Source: Azospirillum cavernae (GTDB lineage: Bacteria; Pseudomonadota; Alphaproteobacteria; Azospirillales; Azospirillaceae). From it: a stretch of DNA of 64,000 nt. Where the stretch lies: assembly GCF_003590795.1 (NCBI RefSeq), contig NZ_QYUL01000005.1, forward strand, positions 358,001 to 422,000, in the 5' to 3' direction. The notes beneath the pieces are model-generated. The model saw only the letters and a list, made by a program, of their open reading frames with translations, ran no database searches and was not told the origin of the DNA. Every line of letters begins with the position of its first letter. The stretch's first letter is position 1. The position numbers and the translations under genes are program-made. Positions 41,951 to 49,984 of this stretch are shown here, one piece after another.

Positions 41951-44152
41951 ATGAAGGCGTTGGCGAAGGTGGATGAATCCGGGGCGCGTTTCCGCTTCTG
42001 GACCTTGCGGCGGGCGATGGTGTCGGTGGTCGGCGTTCTGGTCGCCGCGCTGTTCGGCAGCCAGGCTTGGGTGTCGCAACGCTACAGCGATTTTGCGGTG
42101 GCCACCTTCAACAGCAGCAGCGCCGCGACCCTCAGCGTGCTGGTCAACGACCGCATCCGCAAAAACTACACCGAATGGCTGCAAGGCCACGCCAACGAAT
42201 GGAGCCGCGACGGCTTCCTGGTGGACAGCGTCAACCAAAAGGAATACGCGAAGGCGACGCTGGCGCTCAAGAACATCTCCTCCCGCCCGGTGGTGGTGGA
42301 TCGCGAGGTGAAGCTGATTTCGGTTGGCGTCTTCGACGCCGACATGAAGCGCGTCGCGGAAACCGGCGGAACCCCGCAAGACAGCATCGCCAGCGTTCCC
42401 AGCCTGTATGAAGGCTTGAAAGCCCGCGAACTGGCCGACAAACGCCGCCCCGCCGGCCTGTTGTGGCGCAACGACAAGGGCCAACCGTTGTTCAGCATGA
42501 TTATGCCGATCGGCGGCTTCCGGGTTTTGGGTTTTCTGGAGGTGGTGACGGATCCCCTGCCCGCGCTCAGCACGCTAGGCGCGGTTCTGAACGCCGACAT
42601 CCGGTTCAAAGATTCCAGCGGATCCCTGATGTTTGAATCCAAGGGCGGCAAGGCGGCGGAAGAGGGCGAGATTTCCACCACCAGCGTCGCCATCGGCGGC
42701 GATGGCGGCCTGCCCTGGGCCACCGCCGAAATCTCCCGCGACATCGGCGAGTTCGTCGCCAACACCGAGCATTTGCGCAACGAGGCCATCAAGATGGTGG
42801 CGCTGTTCGCCCTGGCCGTGTCGGTCGCGGCGGCGCTGTTGCTGCGGATCGCCGTCTTCGCCAATCTGCGCAAATTCGCCCGCGCCATGGAGCAGATCGC
42901 GGCGGGCGATCTGTCCATCGAGATCCCCCGCACGGGCCGCGATGAACTGGCGGTGATGGGCGCCGCCCTGCGTCGCCTGCGCGGCAGCGTCGAACAGGTT
43001 CTGTTGATGAAGCGGATGGTCGATTCCAGCCCGGTGCCGACGGCGCTGCTGCGGCTCGACGGCGACGTTGGTTTCATCAACCCGGCGGCGCGGGCCTTCT
43101 GCGCTGATCACGGCATCGACACGACGTCCCCCGACCTGCTGGCGCAGGGGCCGGAGTTCACCCGGCAATGCACCGACCCGGCGGCCCCGCCCAGCCTGCG
43201 CCGGTCCTTGCGGGTTGGCGAAACCTCGGTCGAGGCGCATGTGGACACCGTGTGCGACGACCAGGGCAACGCCATCGGCAAAACCCTGTCCTGGACCGAC
43301 GTGACCGAACAGGTCCGCTCCGCCGCGCTGGCCCGCCAGTTGATCGAGGATGTGCATCAGGTCGCCTCGGGCGTCGCCACCCAATCCAGCCAGCTCCGCA
43401 GCGTCGCCGACGCCCTGCGTCAGCAATCGGCCAGCACCATCGACAGCACGGTCAGCGCCGGCAGCTTCGTCGCCGAAAGCAACCGCAGCGCCACCACCTG
43501 CAACGGCAGCGCCGTCGCCCTGATGGACACCATCGGCACCGTGTCCGGCTTGGCGCATGAGGCCGCCGACGTGGTCGGCGCCACCATCAACGAGTTGACC
43601 GCCGCCCGTGGCGTGGTGGATCAGTTGGGCGAGAACACCGACCAGATCCGCAAGATCGTTGACGCCATCACCACCATCGCCCATCAAACCAAGCTGTTGG
43701 CCCTGAACGCCACCATTGAGGCGGCGGCGGCGGGCAGCGCCGGGCGCGGTTTCGCCGTGGTCGCGTCCGAGGTCAAAAAGCTGGCCGAGGAAACCGCCAA
43801 CGCCACAGTGCAGATCGCCAGTTCGGTCGGGGCCATCAACGGCAGCATCCAGAACACCATCGGCACCTTCGCCCGGATCTCCAACTCGGTCGAGCGAATC
43901 AGCACGGTTCAGGATTTGATCGGCGACGCGGTGGCGCGGCAGAACGCATCCTCCTCCGACATTCTCAATCGGGTGGGCGAGATCGCCGCGACCTCCGGCG
44001 AGGTGGCGACGATCATCAAGGGGGTCAGCGCCCATGCGGTGCGCGCGGGCGACATCGCCGGAACCCTGACCGAGACCGCGAACACGCTGGCTGAAGAGGC
44101 TGGATCGCTGCATAGTCTGCTCAGCACGCTGCGCGCCCAACAGACGGCCTGA
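41951..44152 (+). CDS. Transmembrane methyl-accepting chemotaxis protein with PAS domain and divergent tip
   Basis: 733 residues. TM1 (MVSVVGVLVAALFGSQAWV) is followed by a periplasmic sensor of about 240 residues, TM2 (IKMVALFALAVSVAAALLLRIAV), HAMP (LRKFARAMEQIAAGDLSIEI), a PAS domain (about 350-455) and a chemoreceptor signalling domain. The signalling hairpin tip departs from consensus: K581 for Asn, A593 for the conserved Arg of EAAR, and S596 for Glu. AAGGGGG lies before ATG 41951; an ATG at 41930 is also in frame. It is followed 60 bp later by an orphan binding protein that may be its ligand carrier. Confidence 0.9.
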   Translation: MKALAKVDESGARFRFWTLRRAMVSVVGVLVAALFGSQAWVSQRYSDFAVATFNSSSAATLSVLVNDRIRKNYTEWLQGHANEWSRDGFLVDSVNQKEYAKATLALKNISSRPVVVDREVKLISVGVFDADMKRVAETGGTPQDSIASVPSLYEGLKARELADKRRPAGLLWRNDKGQPLFSMIMPIGGFRVLGFLEVVTDPLPALSTLGAVLNADIRFKDSSGSLMFESKGGKAAEEGEISTTSVAIGGDGGLPWATAEISRDIGEFVANTEHLRNEAIKMVALFALAVSVAAALLLRIAVFANLRKFARAMEQIAAGDLSIEIPRTGRDELAVMGAALRRLRGSVEQVLLMKRMVDSSPVPTALLRLDGDVGFINPAARAFCADHGIDTTSPDLLAQGPEFTRQCTDPAAPPSLRRSLRVGETSVEAHVDTVCDDQGNAIGKTLSWTDVTEQVRSAALARQLIEDVHQVASGVATQSSQLRSVADALRQQSASTIDSTVSAGSFVAESNRSATTCNGSAVALMDTIGTVSGLAHEAADVVGATINELTAARGVVDQLGENTDQIRKIVDAITTIAHQTKLLALNATIEAAAAGSAGRGFAVVASEVKKLAEETANATVQIASSVGAINGSIQNTIGTFARISNSVERISTVQDLIGDAVARQNASSSDILNRVGEIAATSGEVATIIKGVSAHAVRAGDIAGTLTETANTLAEEAGSLHSLLSTLRAQQTA

Positions 44153-44212
44153 TCGGCTGTCTGCCCACGGGTTGCGCCGCGTCACCATGGGCGGACTGGG
44201 CGCAGAGGCGGG

Positions 44213-45256
44213 ATGGCGGTGGGGATGTGGGCGCGGCGGTTGATCGCCGCCGTGGCGTTGGTTTTGTGTGGCGGCGGGATCGCCGCGCAGGCGCGCGCCG
44301 CCGATGGCGAGACTCTGGAGCGCATCCGCAGCCGGGGCGTCATGGTTTGCGGCCTGCGCAGCGGCGTCAGCGGCATTTCCTTCACCGATCCGCAAGGTCA
44401 TCTGGACGGCTTTCTGGTCGATGTCTGCCGGGCCTACGCGGCGGCGACGTTGGGCAACGCCCAGGCGATCCGCGTCGTCCGCCTGCCCGACAAGCCGCAG
44501 GAGTTCGAAGCGGTCGAAAAGCATGAGGTGGACGTCGCGTTGACCACCACCACCTGGACCTTCACGCGGGACGTGTCTTTCGACGTCGAATTTCTGTTGC
44601 CCCTGCTCTATGACGGCCAGGGCTTCGCCATTCTCAACGACGGGACGCCGCCGCCTTTGGACCGTCTGGGGCCGCAAACGGTTTGCGTGAAATCGCCGAC
44701 GACCACCGTGCGCAATCTGCAAGACCACATCCGGCAGGCCGACCGGCCCTGGACCATGCGCATCTTCAAAACCTTCGACGAGGCGTTGCAAGCCTTTCTC
44801 GCCCATGAATGCGGGCTGTTGACCACCGACCGGACGGTTCTGGTGACGTCGCTGGCGGGATACCGCAAGGCCGGGATGGGCATTCACATCTACCCCGACG
44901 TGATTTCGCGCGAGCCGCTGACGCCCTACGTCGCGCGCGGCGACCGGCAATGGTACGACATCGCCCGCTGGGTGCTGCACGCGATGATTTTGGCCGACGC
45001 CAAGAACGTGACCGCCGCCGACGTTCAGGCCGGACGGCTGCCGGACGACCCGGAGCTTGACCGTATGCTCGGCCATGGCGGCGGGGTGAGCCGGATGCTG
45101 GGCTTGTCGGAGGATTGGGCCTTGCAGGTGTTGGCCCAGGTCGGCAATTACGGAGAGATCTTTGAGCGCAATCTGGGCCAGCCCTATGGGATGGAGCGCG
45201 GCTTCAACCGCCCCTGGTCGCGCGGCGGACTGCTCTACGCGCCGCCGTTCCGGTGA
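44213..45256 (+). CDS. Orphan AapJ-like periplasmic amino-acid binding protein
   Basis: 347 residues with a signal peptide (LIAAVALVLCGGGIAAQARA). It is a clear paralogue of AapJ: IRSRGVMVCGLRSGVSGIS, DGFLVDVCRAYAAATLGN, a full-length two-lobe fold, and the end RGGLLYAPPFR. The ligand region TTTTWTFTRD differs from ARNTTRTLSRD of AapJ, so specificity may differ. No permease or ATPase follows. Next to a chemoreceptor, it is best read as a sensing protein or an alternative receptor for AapQMP (inference). Confidence 0.88.
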   Translation: MAVGMWARRLIAAVALVLCGGGIAAQARAADGETLERIRSRGVMVCGLRSGVSGISFTDPQGHLDGFLVDVCRAYAAATLGNAQAIRVVRLPDKPQEFEAVEKHEVDVALTTTTWTFTRDVSFDVEFLLPLLYDGQGFAILNDGTPPPLDRLGPQTVCVKSPTTTVRNLQDHIRQADRPWTMRIFKTFDEALQAFLAHECGLLTTDRTVLVTSLAGYRKAGMGIHIYPDVISREPLTPYVARGDRQWYDIARWVLHAMILADAKNVTAADVQAGRLPDDPELDRMLGHGGGVSRMLGLSEDWALQVLAQVGNYGEIFERNLGQPYGMERGFNRPWSRGGLLYAPPFR

Positions 45257-45269
45257 TGTCTGAATAGGG

Positions 45270-45299
45270 TTCCCCAGCCCGCCATCGGCAGGCCGGGGA
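45270..45299. terminator. Possible bidirectional terminator between converging genes
   Basis: TTCCCCAGCC (45270-45279) pairs with GGCCGGGGA (45291-45299) with one mismatch, between the binding protein and hisC. No T-run follows. Confidence 0.4.
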
Positions 45300-45311
45300 G
45301 AATCGCTCCGA

Positions 45312-46403
45312 TCACGCCGCCAGGAAGGCTTTCAGCGTGTCGACGACGGTGCGCATTTCCGCTTCCGTGCCGATGGTGACGCGCAGGCAACTCGGCAGGC
45401 CGTAGGCGGGCATCTGGCGGACCAGGATGCCGGCGGCCTTCAGGAACTGGCGGGCCGCTTCCGCGTCGTCCTTGCCGGGCTTCTGGCCCTTGAAGTCGAT
45501 CAGGATGAAGTTGGTCACGCTGGGGTGGATGGTCAGCCCCAGCGCCCGAACCTCTGTGGCGAACCATTCGCGCCAGGTGGCGTTGTGGCTGCGCGAGCGC
45601 TCCAGGAACTCGGCGTCCTCAAGCGCGGCGACGCCCGCGACATGGGCGGCGGTCGAAACGTTGAACGGGCCGCGCACCCGGTTCAGCACGTCGGCGATCC
45701 CCGCCGGGGCGTAGGCCCAGCCGATGCGCAGCGAGCCAAGCGCGAAGATCTTCGAGAAGGTCCGGGTCATCACCACGTTCGGGAATTGCTCCACCAGTTC
45801 CTCACCGGCGGTGTAATCCTCGTGGTTCATGTATTCGGCGTAAGCCGCGTCGATGACCAGAATGGCGTTGGCGGGCAAACCGGCGTGCAGGCGGGCCACC
45901 TCCGACGCGGGCAGATAGGTGCCGGTCGGGTTGTTCGGGTTGGCCAGGAAGACCAACCGGGTGCGCGGCGTGACGTGGGCCAGCAGCGAATCGACGCTGG
46001 CGGTCAACCCGTCTTCCGGGGCGACCACCGGGGTGGCGCCGACCGATTTCGCGCCAATCGGGTACATCAGGAAGCCGTGCTGCGAATAGAGCACCTCGTC
46101 CCCCGGCCCGGCGTAGGAACGGATCAACAGGCTGATAAGCTCGTCCGACCCGGCCCCGCAGACGATGCGGTCGGCGTCCAGGTTGAAGCGCTTGGCGATG
46201 GCCCCGCGCAGAGCCGCCGACCCGCCATCGGGGTAACGGTGCAGCGTGGCCGCAGCCGCCTGATAGGCCTCAACCGCGCGCGGGCTGGGGCCGAGCGCCC
46301 CCTCGTTCGACGCGAGCCGGATGTGCCCCTGATGCTCGCCGCCGACATAAGGAGCAATGTCGAGAATCCCAGGGCGCGGCACCGGGCCGTTCGGCTGTGT
46401 CAT
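45312..46403 (-). CDS. hisC: Histidinol-phosphate / aromatic aminotransferase HisC
   Basis: 363-residue PLP enzyme of fold type I. Motifs are IRLASNEGALGPSP near the N-terminus, HRYPDGGSAALRGAIA, LANPNNPTGTY, VIDAAYAEYM and the PLP-lysine loop TRTFSKIFALGSLRIGW. ATG 46403 has AAGG about 10 nt upstream; a TTG at 46412 is in frame. It lies 42 bp after the chorismate mutase gene in the same direction, a context in which HisC homologues often serve phenylalanine/tyrosine synthesis, so dual use is likely (inference). Confidence 0.93.
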   Translation of the reverse strand: MTQPNGPVPRPGILDIAPYVGGEHQGHIRLASNEGALGPSPRAVEAYQAAAATLHRYPDGGSAALRGAIAKRFNLDADRIVCGAGSDELISLLIRSYAGPGDEVLYSQHGFLMYPIGAKSVGATPVVAPEDGLTASVDSLLAHVTPRTRLVFLANPNNPTGTYLPASEVARLHAGLPANAILVIDAAYAEYMNHEDYTAGEELVEQFPNVVMTRTFSKIFALGSLRIGWAYAPAGIADVLNRVRGPFNVSTAAHVAGVAALEDAEFLERSRSHNATWREWFATEVRALGLTIHPSVTNFILIDFKGQKPGKDDAEAARQFLKAAGILVRQMPAYGLPSCLRVTIGTEAEMRTVVDTLKAFLAA

Positions 46404-46445
46404 GGCGTGCAAACCTTGTTGCGGAGAGGGGTGTATGGAGAGAAA

Positions 46446-47321
46446 TCAGGGAAGGTTCAGAGGAACCGCGTAGCCGCCCACCGTGTTGACCCGCACCGGG
46501 ATTTCCCCGGACCGCTCGACCAGCGCGCTCAGGCGGGGGTCGGCGTGATCGACGAAATCGGCGATCTCGACCAGATGGATCGACGGCCCCGACATGCCCG
46601 ACGAAGCGCCGTGGGCGTGCCAGGTGCAAAAGGCGACGGGCGGCAGCCCGCAGGCCTCCAGCATGTCTTTCAGGCGGCCCCGGCTGAGGTCGCCGCCGAT
46701 TTCAATGCTCAACAACGTGCGGTCGTCGCCGGTCGGCTCATGCGCCGCCACGGCGATGGCCAGCGCGTCGCGGTTTTCGCCGCGCGCGTTGCCACGCCCG
46801 CCAAAGGGCAGCCGGGCGACCACGCGCGGACGATTCACGTCGGCGGACACCAGAAAGCGCCACCAGGGGTCATTGTCGTCTTCGGCGGGATAGGGCACCA
46901 CACCAACGGTCGCGGTGCCGTCCGACACGGCGCGGAGCGCGGCGGCGGCGGTGTTGACGGCGGTCATCGGCACGAAGCTGCCGTAATGATCGCGCGCAAT
47001 GTCCCAGAAGCCGCGCTTTTCCTCCGGCGCGTAGACGGCGACGGCGAACGGACCCTGGATGCGGGTCAAGGCCGTAATCATCTCCCGCCACATGCGGACG
47101 ACGACCTGGGCGGGGAAGCCGCCGGAATGGCGGGCCATCAGGCGGCGCAGGATCGTCGCCTCCCGCGCCGGGCGCAGATAGACGGCCTGTCCGGGCGAGC
47201 CTTTGGCGGCGCCGATGCGCTCCACCACCGCCGCGCGGCGCATCAACAAGTCATGAATCGCGTCGTCGATCTGGTCGATCTCGCGGCGCAAATCGTCAAG
47301 CGGGGTGCGGGCGGGTGGCAT
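46446..47321 (-). CDS. Chorismate mutase with C-terminal prephenate dehydratase-like/ACT-like region
   Basis: 291 residues. The N-terminal AroQ helical bundle (about 1-95) shows LDDLRREIDQIDDAIHDLLMRRAAVV, the family's chorismate-binding helices, converting chorismate to prephenate. Residues about 100-290 have the outline of a periplasmic-type binding fold plus a final ACT-like segment (RTLLSIEIGGDLSRGRLKDMLEACGL). The Thr-Arg-Phe active-site motif of prephenate dehydratases is not seen, so dehydratase activity is doubtful. With hisC it forms an aromatic amino acid operon, divergent from metX. Confidence 0.85.
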   Translation of the reverse strand: MPPARTPLDDLRREIDQIDDAIHDLLMRRAAVVERIGAAKGSPGQAVYLRPAREATILRRLMARHSGGFPAQVVVRMWREMITALTRIQGPFAVAVYAPEEKRGFWDIARDHYGSFVPMTAVNTAAAALRAVSDGTATVGVVPYPAEDDNDPWWRFLVSADVNRPRVVARLPFGGRGNARGENRDALAIAVAAHEPTGDDRTLLSIEIGGDLSRGRLKDMLEACGLPPVAFCTWHAHGASSGMSGPSIHLVEIADFVDHADPRLSALVERSGEIPVRVNTVGGYAVPLNLP

Positions 47322-47392
47322 GGGATCGGGAAACCATCGGATTCAGAGCCGGTAAGTAGTAGTCCGCATGGGCCGCGAAATCAAAGAAAACG

Positions 47393-47422
47393 TTGACACC
47401 CCGAACCCCGGCTTCGTAGCTA
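47393..47422 (+). promoter_or_regulatory. Putative sigma-70 promoter of metXW
   Basis: Perfect TTGACA (47393-47398), 18-bp spacer and TAGCTA (47417-47422), about 43 bp before the metX ATG. No SAM riboswitch structure was recognised between them. Confidence 0.6.
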
Positions 47423-47464
47423 TAGACTCATCATTCTGTCCCGAGGCTTGCCGTCATTCCGCCC

Positions 47465-48663
47465 ATGTCCGCGACCCCGCCCTCCGTCGTCGTGCCCGCC
47501 GACGCGGGTTCCCTGCCTGGAAAACGCGTGACCTTGGGCGCAGACGTCCCAATGCGCCTGGACAGCGGGGCGGAGCTTGGGCCGTTCGAGGTCGCCTATC
47601 AGACCTATGGGACGTTGAACGCCGACAAATCCAACGCGATTTTCATCTGCCACGCGCTGACCGGCGATCATTTCGTGGCCGACAAGCACCCGATCACCGG
47701 AAAGCCCGGCTGGTGGGAAATGCTGGTCGGGCCGGGCCGTCCGGTGGACACCGACCGCTATTTCATCATCTGCTCCAACGTTGTCGGCGGCTGTTTGGGC
47801 AGCTCCGGCCCGAAGGACCTCAACCCGGCGACCGGCCAGCCCTATGGCCTGTCCTTCCCAGTCATCACCATCGGCGACATGGTGCGCGCCCAGAAGCTGC
47901 TGGTCGAACATCTGGGTATCGAGAAGCTGTTCTGCGTCGTCGGCGGCTCGATGGGGGGATGCAGGTGCTGCAATGGGCGGTCGCCTACCCCGAATCGGTG
48001 TTCGCCGCGATTCCCATCGCCACGGCGGCCCGCCATTCGGCGCAGAACATCGCCTTTCACGAGGTCGGGCGTCAGGCGATCATGGCCGACCCCGATTGGC
48101 GCAACGGCGCTTATCTGTTGGAAGGCACGCGGCCCGAACGCGGTTTGGCGGTGGCGCGCATGGCCGCGCACATCACCTACCTGTCGGAAACCGCCCTGCA
48201 CCGCAAATTCGGGCGAAATTTGCAGGACCGCAAGGCCGTGACCTACGGCTTCGACGCCGATTTCCAGGTGGAAAGCTATCTGCGCTACCAGGGCGCGGCG
48301 TTCGTCGAGCGGTTTGACGCCAACAGCTACCTCTACATCACCCGCGCGATGGATTATTTCGATCTGGCGGCGGACGCGGGCGGCTCGTTGGCCAACGCCT
48401 TCCGCCCCGGCGGCAAGACGACTCCGGTGCGGTTCTGTTTGGCGAGCTTTTCCAGCGATTGGCTGTTCCCGACGTCCGAATCGCGCGCCATCGTCCACGC
48501 GCTGAACGCGGTCGCCGCCAACGTCAGTTTCGTGGAAATCGAGACCGACAAGGGCCACGACGCCTTCCTGCTGGACGAACCCGAATTTCACCAGGTCATT
48601 CGCGGCTTTCTGGAGGGCTGCGCCGAGCATCGCGGCCTGACCATCCGCCGCCGCGCCCGCTGA
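47465..48663 (+). pseudogene. metX: Homoserine O-acetyl/succinyltransferase MetX, interrupted by a 1-base frameshift
   Basis: About 399 residues if the frame is restored. Alpha/beta-hydrolase-fold acyltransferase that starts methionine synthesis by acylating homoserine. The first frame covers PFEVAYQTYGTL, CHALTGDHF, CSNVVGGCLGSSGP and the nucleophile elbow GGSMGG (S162). In a run of six G (47953-47958) the frame shifts, and the rest (MQVLQWAVAYPE, SSDWLFPTSES with the Asp, KGHDAFLLDE with the His) continues in another frame. One G is missing relative to an intact gene. Everything else is well conserved and metW follows in place, so this may be a sequencing error or a very recent mutation. 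Confidence 0.88.
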
Positions 48664-48680
48664 CCGACAAAGGCGCCATC

Positions 48681-49283
48681 ATGGACATTCGCGACGACCT
48701 CAAGCTGATCGCCGAAATGGTGGAGCCGAACAGCCGCGTGCTGGACGTCGGTTGCGGCGACGGCGCGCTGCTCGATTATCTGGCCCATGCCAAGAACGTC
48801 GATGGGCGCGGCATCGAATTGAGCATGGACGGCGTGCGGCAATGCGTGGCCCATGGGCTGTCCGTGATTCAGGGCGACGCCGAAACCGATCTGAAGGATT
48901 ACCCCGCCGAGGCGTTCGATTATGTCATCCTCGGCCAGACCTTGCAGGCCATGCGCGACCCGCGCGGGGTGCTGGATCTGATGTGCCGGATCGGGCGGCG
49001 GGCCATCGTGTCGGTGCCGAATTTCGGCTATTGGCGGATTCGCCTGCAACTGTTGCTGACCGGACGGATGCCGGTGACGGAAAAGCTGGGCTACCAATGG
49101 TGGGAAACCCCCAACATCCATTTCTGCACGCTGCGCGATTTCGTCGCGCTGACCGAAGAGATGGGAATCCAGATTGAACAGACGCGCATCCTGAACCGCG
49201 CCGGGTCCGTCACCAGCCGCACCCATTCCGGCTTCGCCAATCTGATGGGCGAGCAGGGCGTCTTTCTGCTGAAGCGCAGCTAA
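48681..49283 (+). CDS. metW: Methionine biosynthesis protein MetW (methyltransferase fold)
   Basis: 200 residues. Class I methyltransferase-like fold with SAM motif VLDVGCGDGALLDYL and the MetW-specific VPNFGYWRIRLQLLLTGRMPVT and YQWWETPNIHFCTLRDF. MetW forms a pair with MetX in homoserine acylation in many proteobacteria. It starts 17 bp after the metX stop and is certainly its operon partner. Confidence 0.94.
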   Translation: MDIRDDLKLIAEMVEPNSRVLDVGCGDGALLDYLAHAKNVDGRGIELSMDGVRQCVAHGLSVIQGDAETDLKDYPAEAFDYVILGQTLQAMRDPRGVLDLMCRIGRRAIVSVPNFGYWRIRLQLLLTGRMPVTEKLGYQWWETPNIHFCTLRDFVALTEEMGIQIEQTRILNRAGSVTSRTHSGFANLMGEQGVFLLKRS

Positions 49284-49350
49284 CGGCGAACGCAGGGATT
49301 TGGTCGTGGCGGGTCTTGCGGCGTGAGCGGGAATAGCCTTGCTTCCCCAT

Positions 49351-49371
49351 TTGTAGCCCATGCGCTACAAT
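49351..49371 (+). promoter_or_regulatory. Palindromic operator and -10 box of the HigBA-like pair
   Basis: TTGTAGC (49351-49357) and GCTACAA (49364-49370) form a 7-bp inverted repeat. A -10-like TACAAT (49366-49371) overlaps its right arm, only 6 bp before the toxin ATG, suggesting a nearly leaderless transcript repressed by the complex. Confidence 0.5.
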
Positions 49372-49377
49372 CTCATC

Positions 49378-49659
49378 ATGAAGGCGATCCGCACCACCCC
49401 TGAATACGATTCTTGGTTCGCCAACCTTCGCGACGCGCGCGCTCAGAACCGGATTGACGTCCGCCTGCACCGCCTTTCGCTGGGCAACGCCGGTGACGCC
49501 AAGTTCTTTGATGGAATCGGTGAACTGCGGATCGACTATGGCCCCGGCTATCGGGTGTATTTTGTGGAGCGCGGCGACGTGATCGTGTTGTGCGGCGGCG
49601 ACAAGCGGACGCAACCCCGTGACATCAAGACCGCCCGAAAACTGTCCGAGGAGTATTGA
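49378..49659 (+). CDS. RelE/HigB-type toxin (addiction module killer protein)
   Basis: 93 residues. Fits the short RelE-superfamily killer proteins: IRTTPEYDSWFANLRDARAQ at the N-terminus, GELRIDYGPGYRVYFVERGD in the beta core, and LCGGDKRTQPRDIKTARKL at the end. Such toxins cleave ribosome-bound mRNA. ATG 49378 matches the family start; ATG 49360 is in frame within the operator. Toxin-first order with the antitoxin 2 bp downstream is typical of HigBA. Confidence 0.88.
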   Translation: MKAIRTTPEYDSWFANLRDARAQNRIDVRLHRLSLGNAGDAKFFDGIGELRIDYGPGYRVYFVERGDVIVLCGGDKRTQPRDIKTARKLSEEY

Positions 49660-49661
49660 CC

Positions 49662-49964
49662 GTGGCAAAGGAAACCAAGCTGTGGGATCCGTCGGAACGA
49701 CTGACCACGCCGGAGGCGATCGCCGACTACCTCGACGCGGCGTTTGAGGATGGCGATCCGCGCGTGATCGCCGCCGTCCTTGGCGACATCGCCAGGGCGA
49801 AAGGCATGGGCGACGTGGCGCGGGCTGCCGGGCTATCGCGGGAAAGCCTTTACCGCTCTCTCAGCAACAGCGGAAACCCGTCCTTTGCAACCGCTTTGGC
49901 GGTCATCAAGGCGCTTGGCTTGTCGCTGTCGGTGAAGGGCGCAGGCCACGCCGACGCGGCGTAG
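49662..49964 (+). CDS. HigA-type helix-turn-helix antitoxin
   Basis: 100 residues of the probable addiction module antidote family. An N-terminal helical part (TTPEAIADYLDAAFEDGDP) leads to a helix-turn-helix GMGDVARAAGLSRESLYRSLS with the FATALAVIKALGLSL tail. GTG start with GAGGAG 8 nt upstream; a TTG at 49656 is less likely. It should neutralise the upstream toxin and repress the operon. Confidence 0.88.
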   Translation: MAKETKLWDPSERLTTPEAIADYLDAAFEDGDPRVIAAVLGDIARAKGMGDVARAAGLSRESLYRSLSNSGNPSFATALAVIKALGLSLSVKGAGHADAA

Positions 49965-49984
49965 TCGAGATCCTCGGGAAATCA

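Noticed and set aside
47322..47464. SAM-II type riboswitch before metX
   Set aside because: These leaders are common before alphaproteobacterial methionine genes, but the short leader shows no matching stem/pseudoknot, and the promoter leaves only about 35 nt.
47465..48663. Programmed frameshifting to make full MetX
   Set aside because: MetX is a single-frame enzyme in all families known to me; a missing base in a G-run is simpler.
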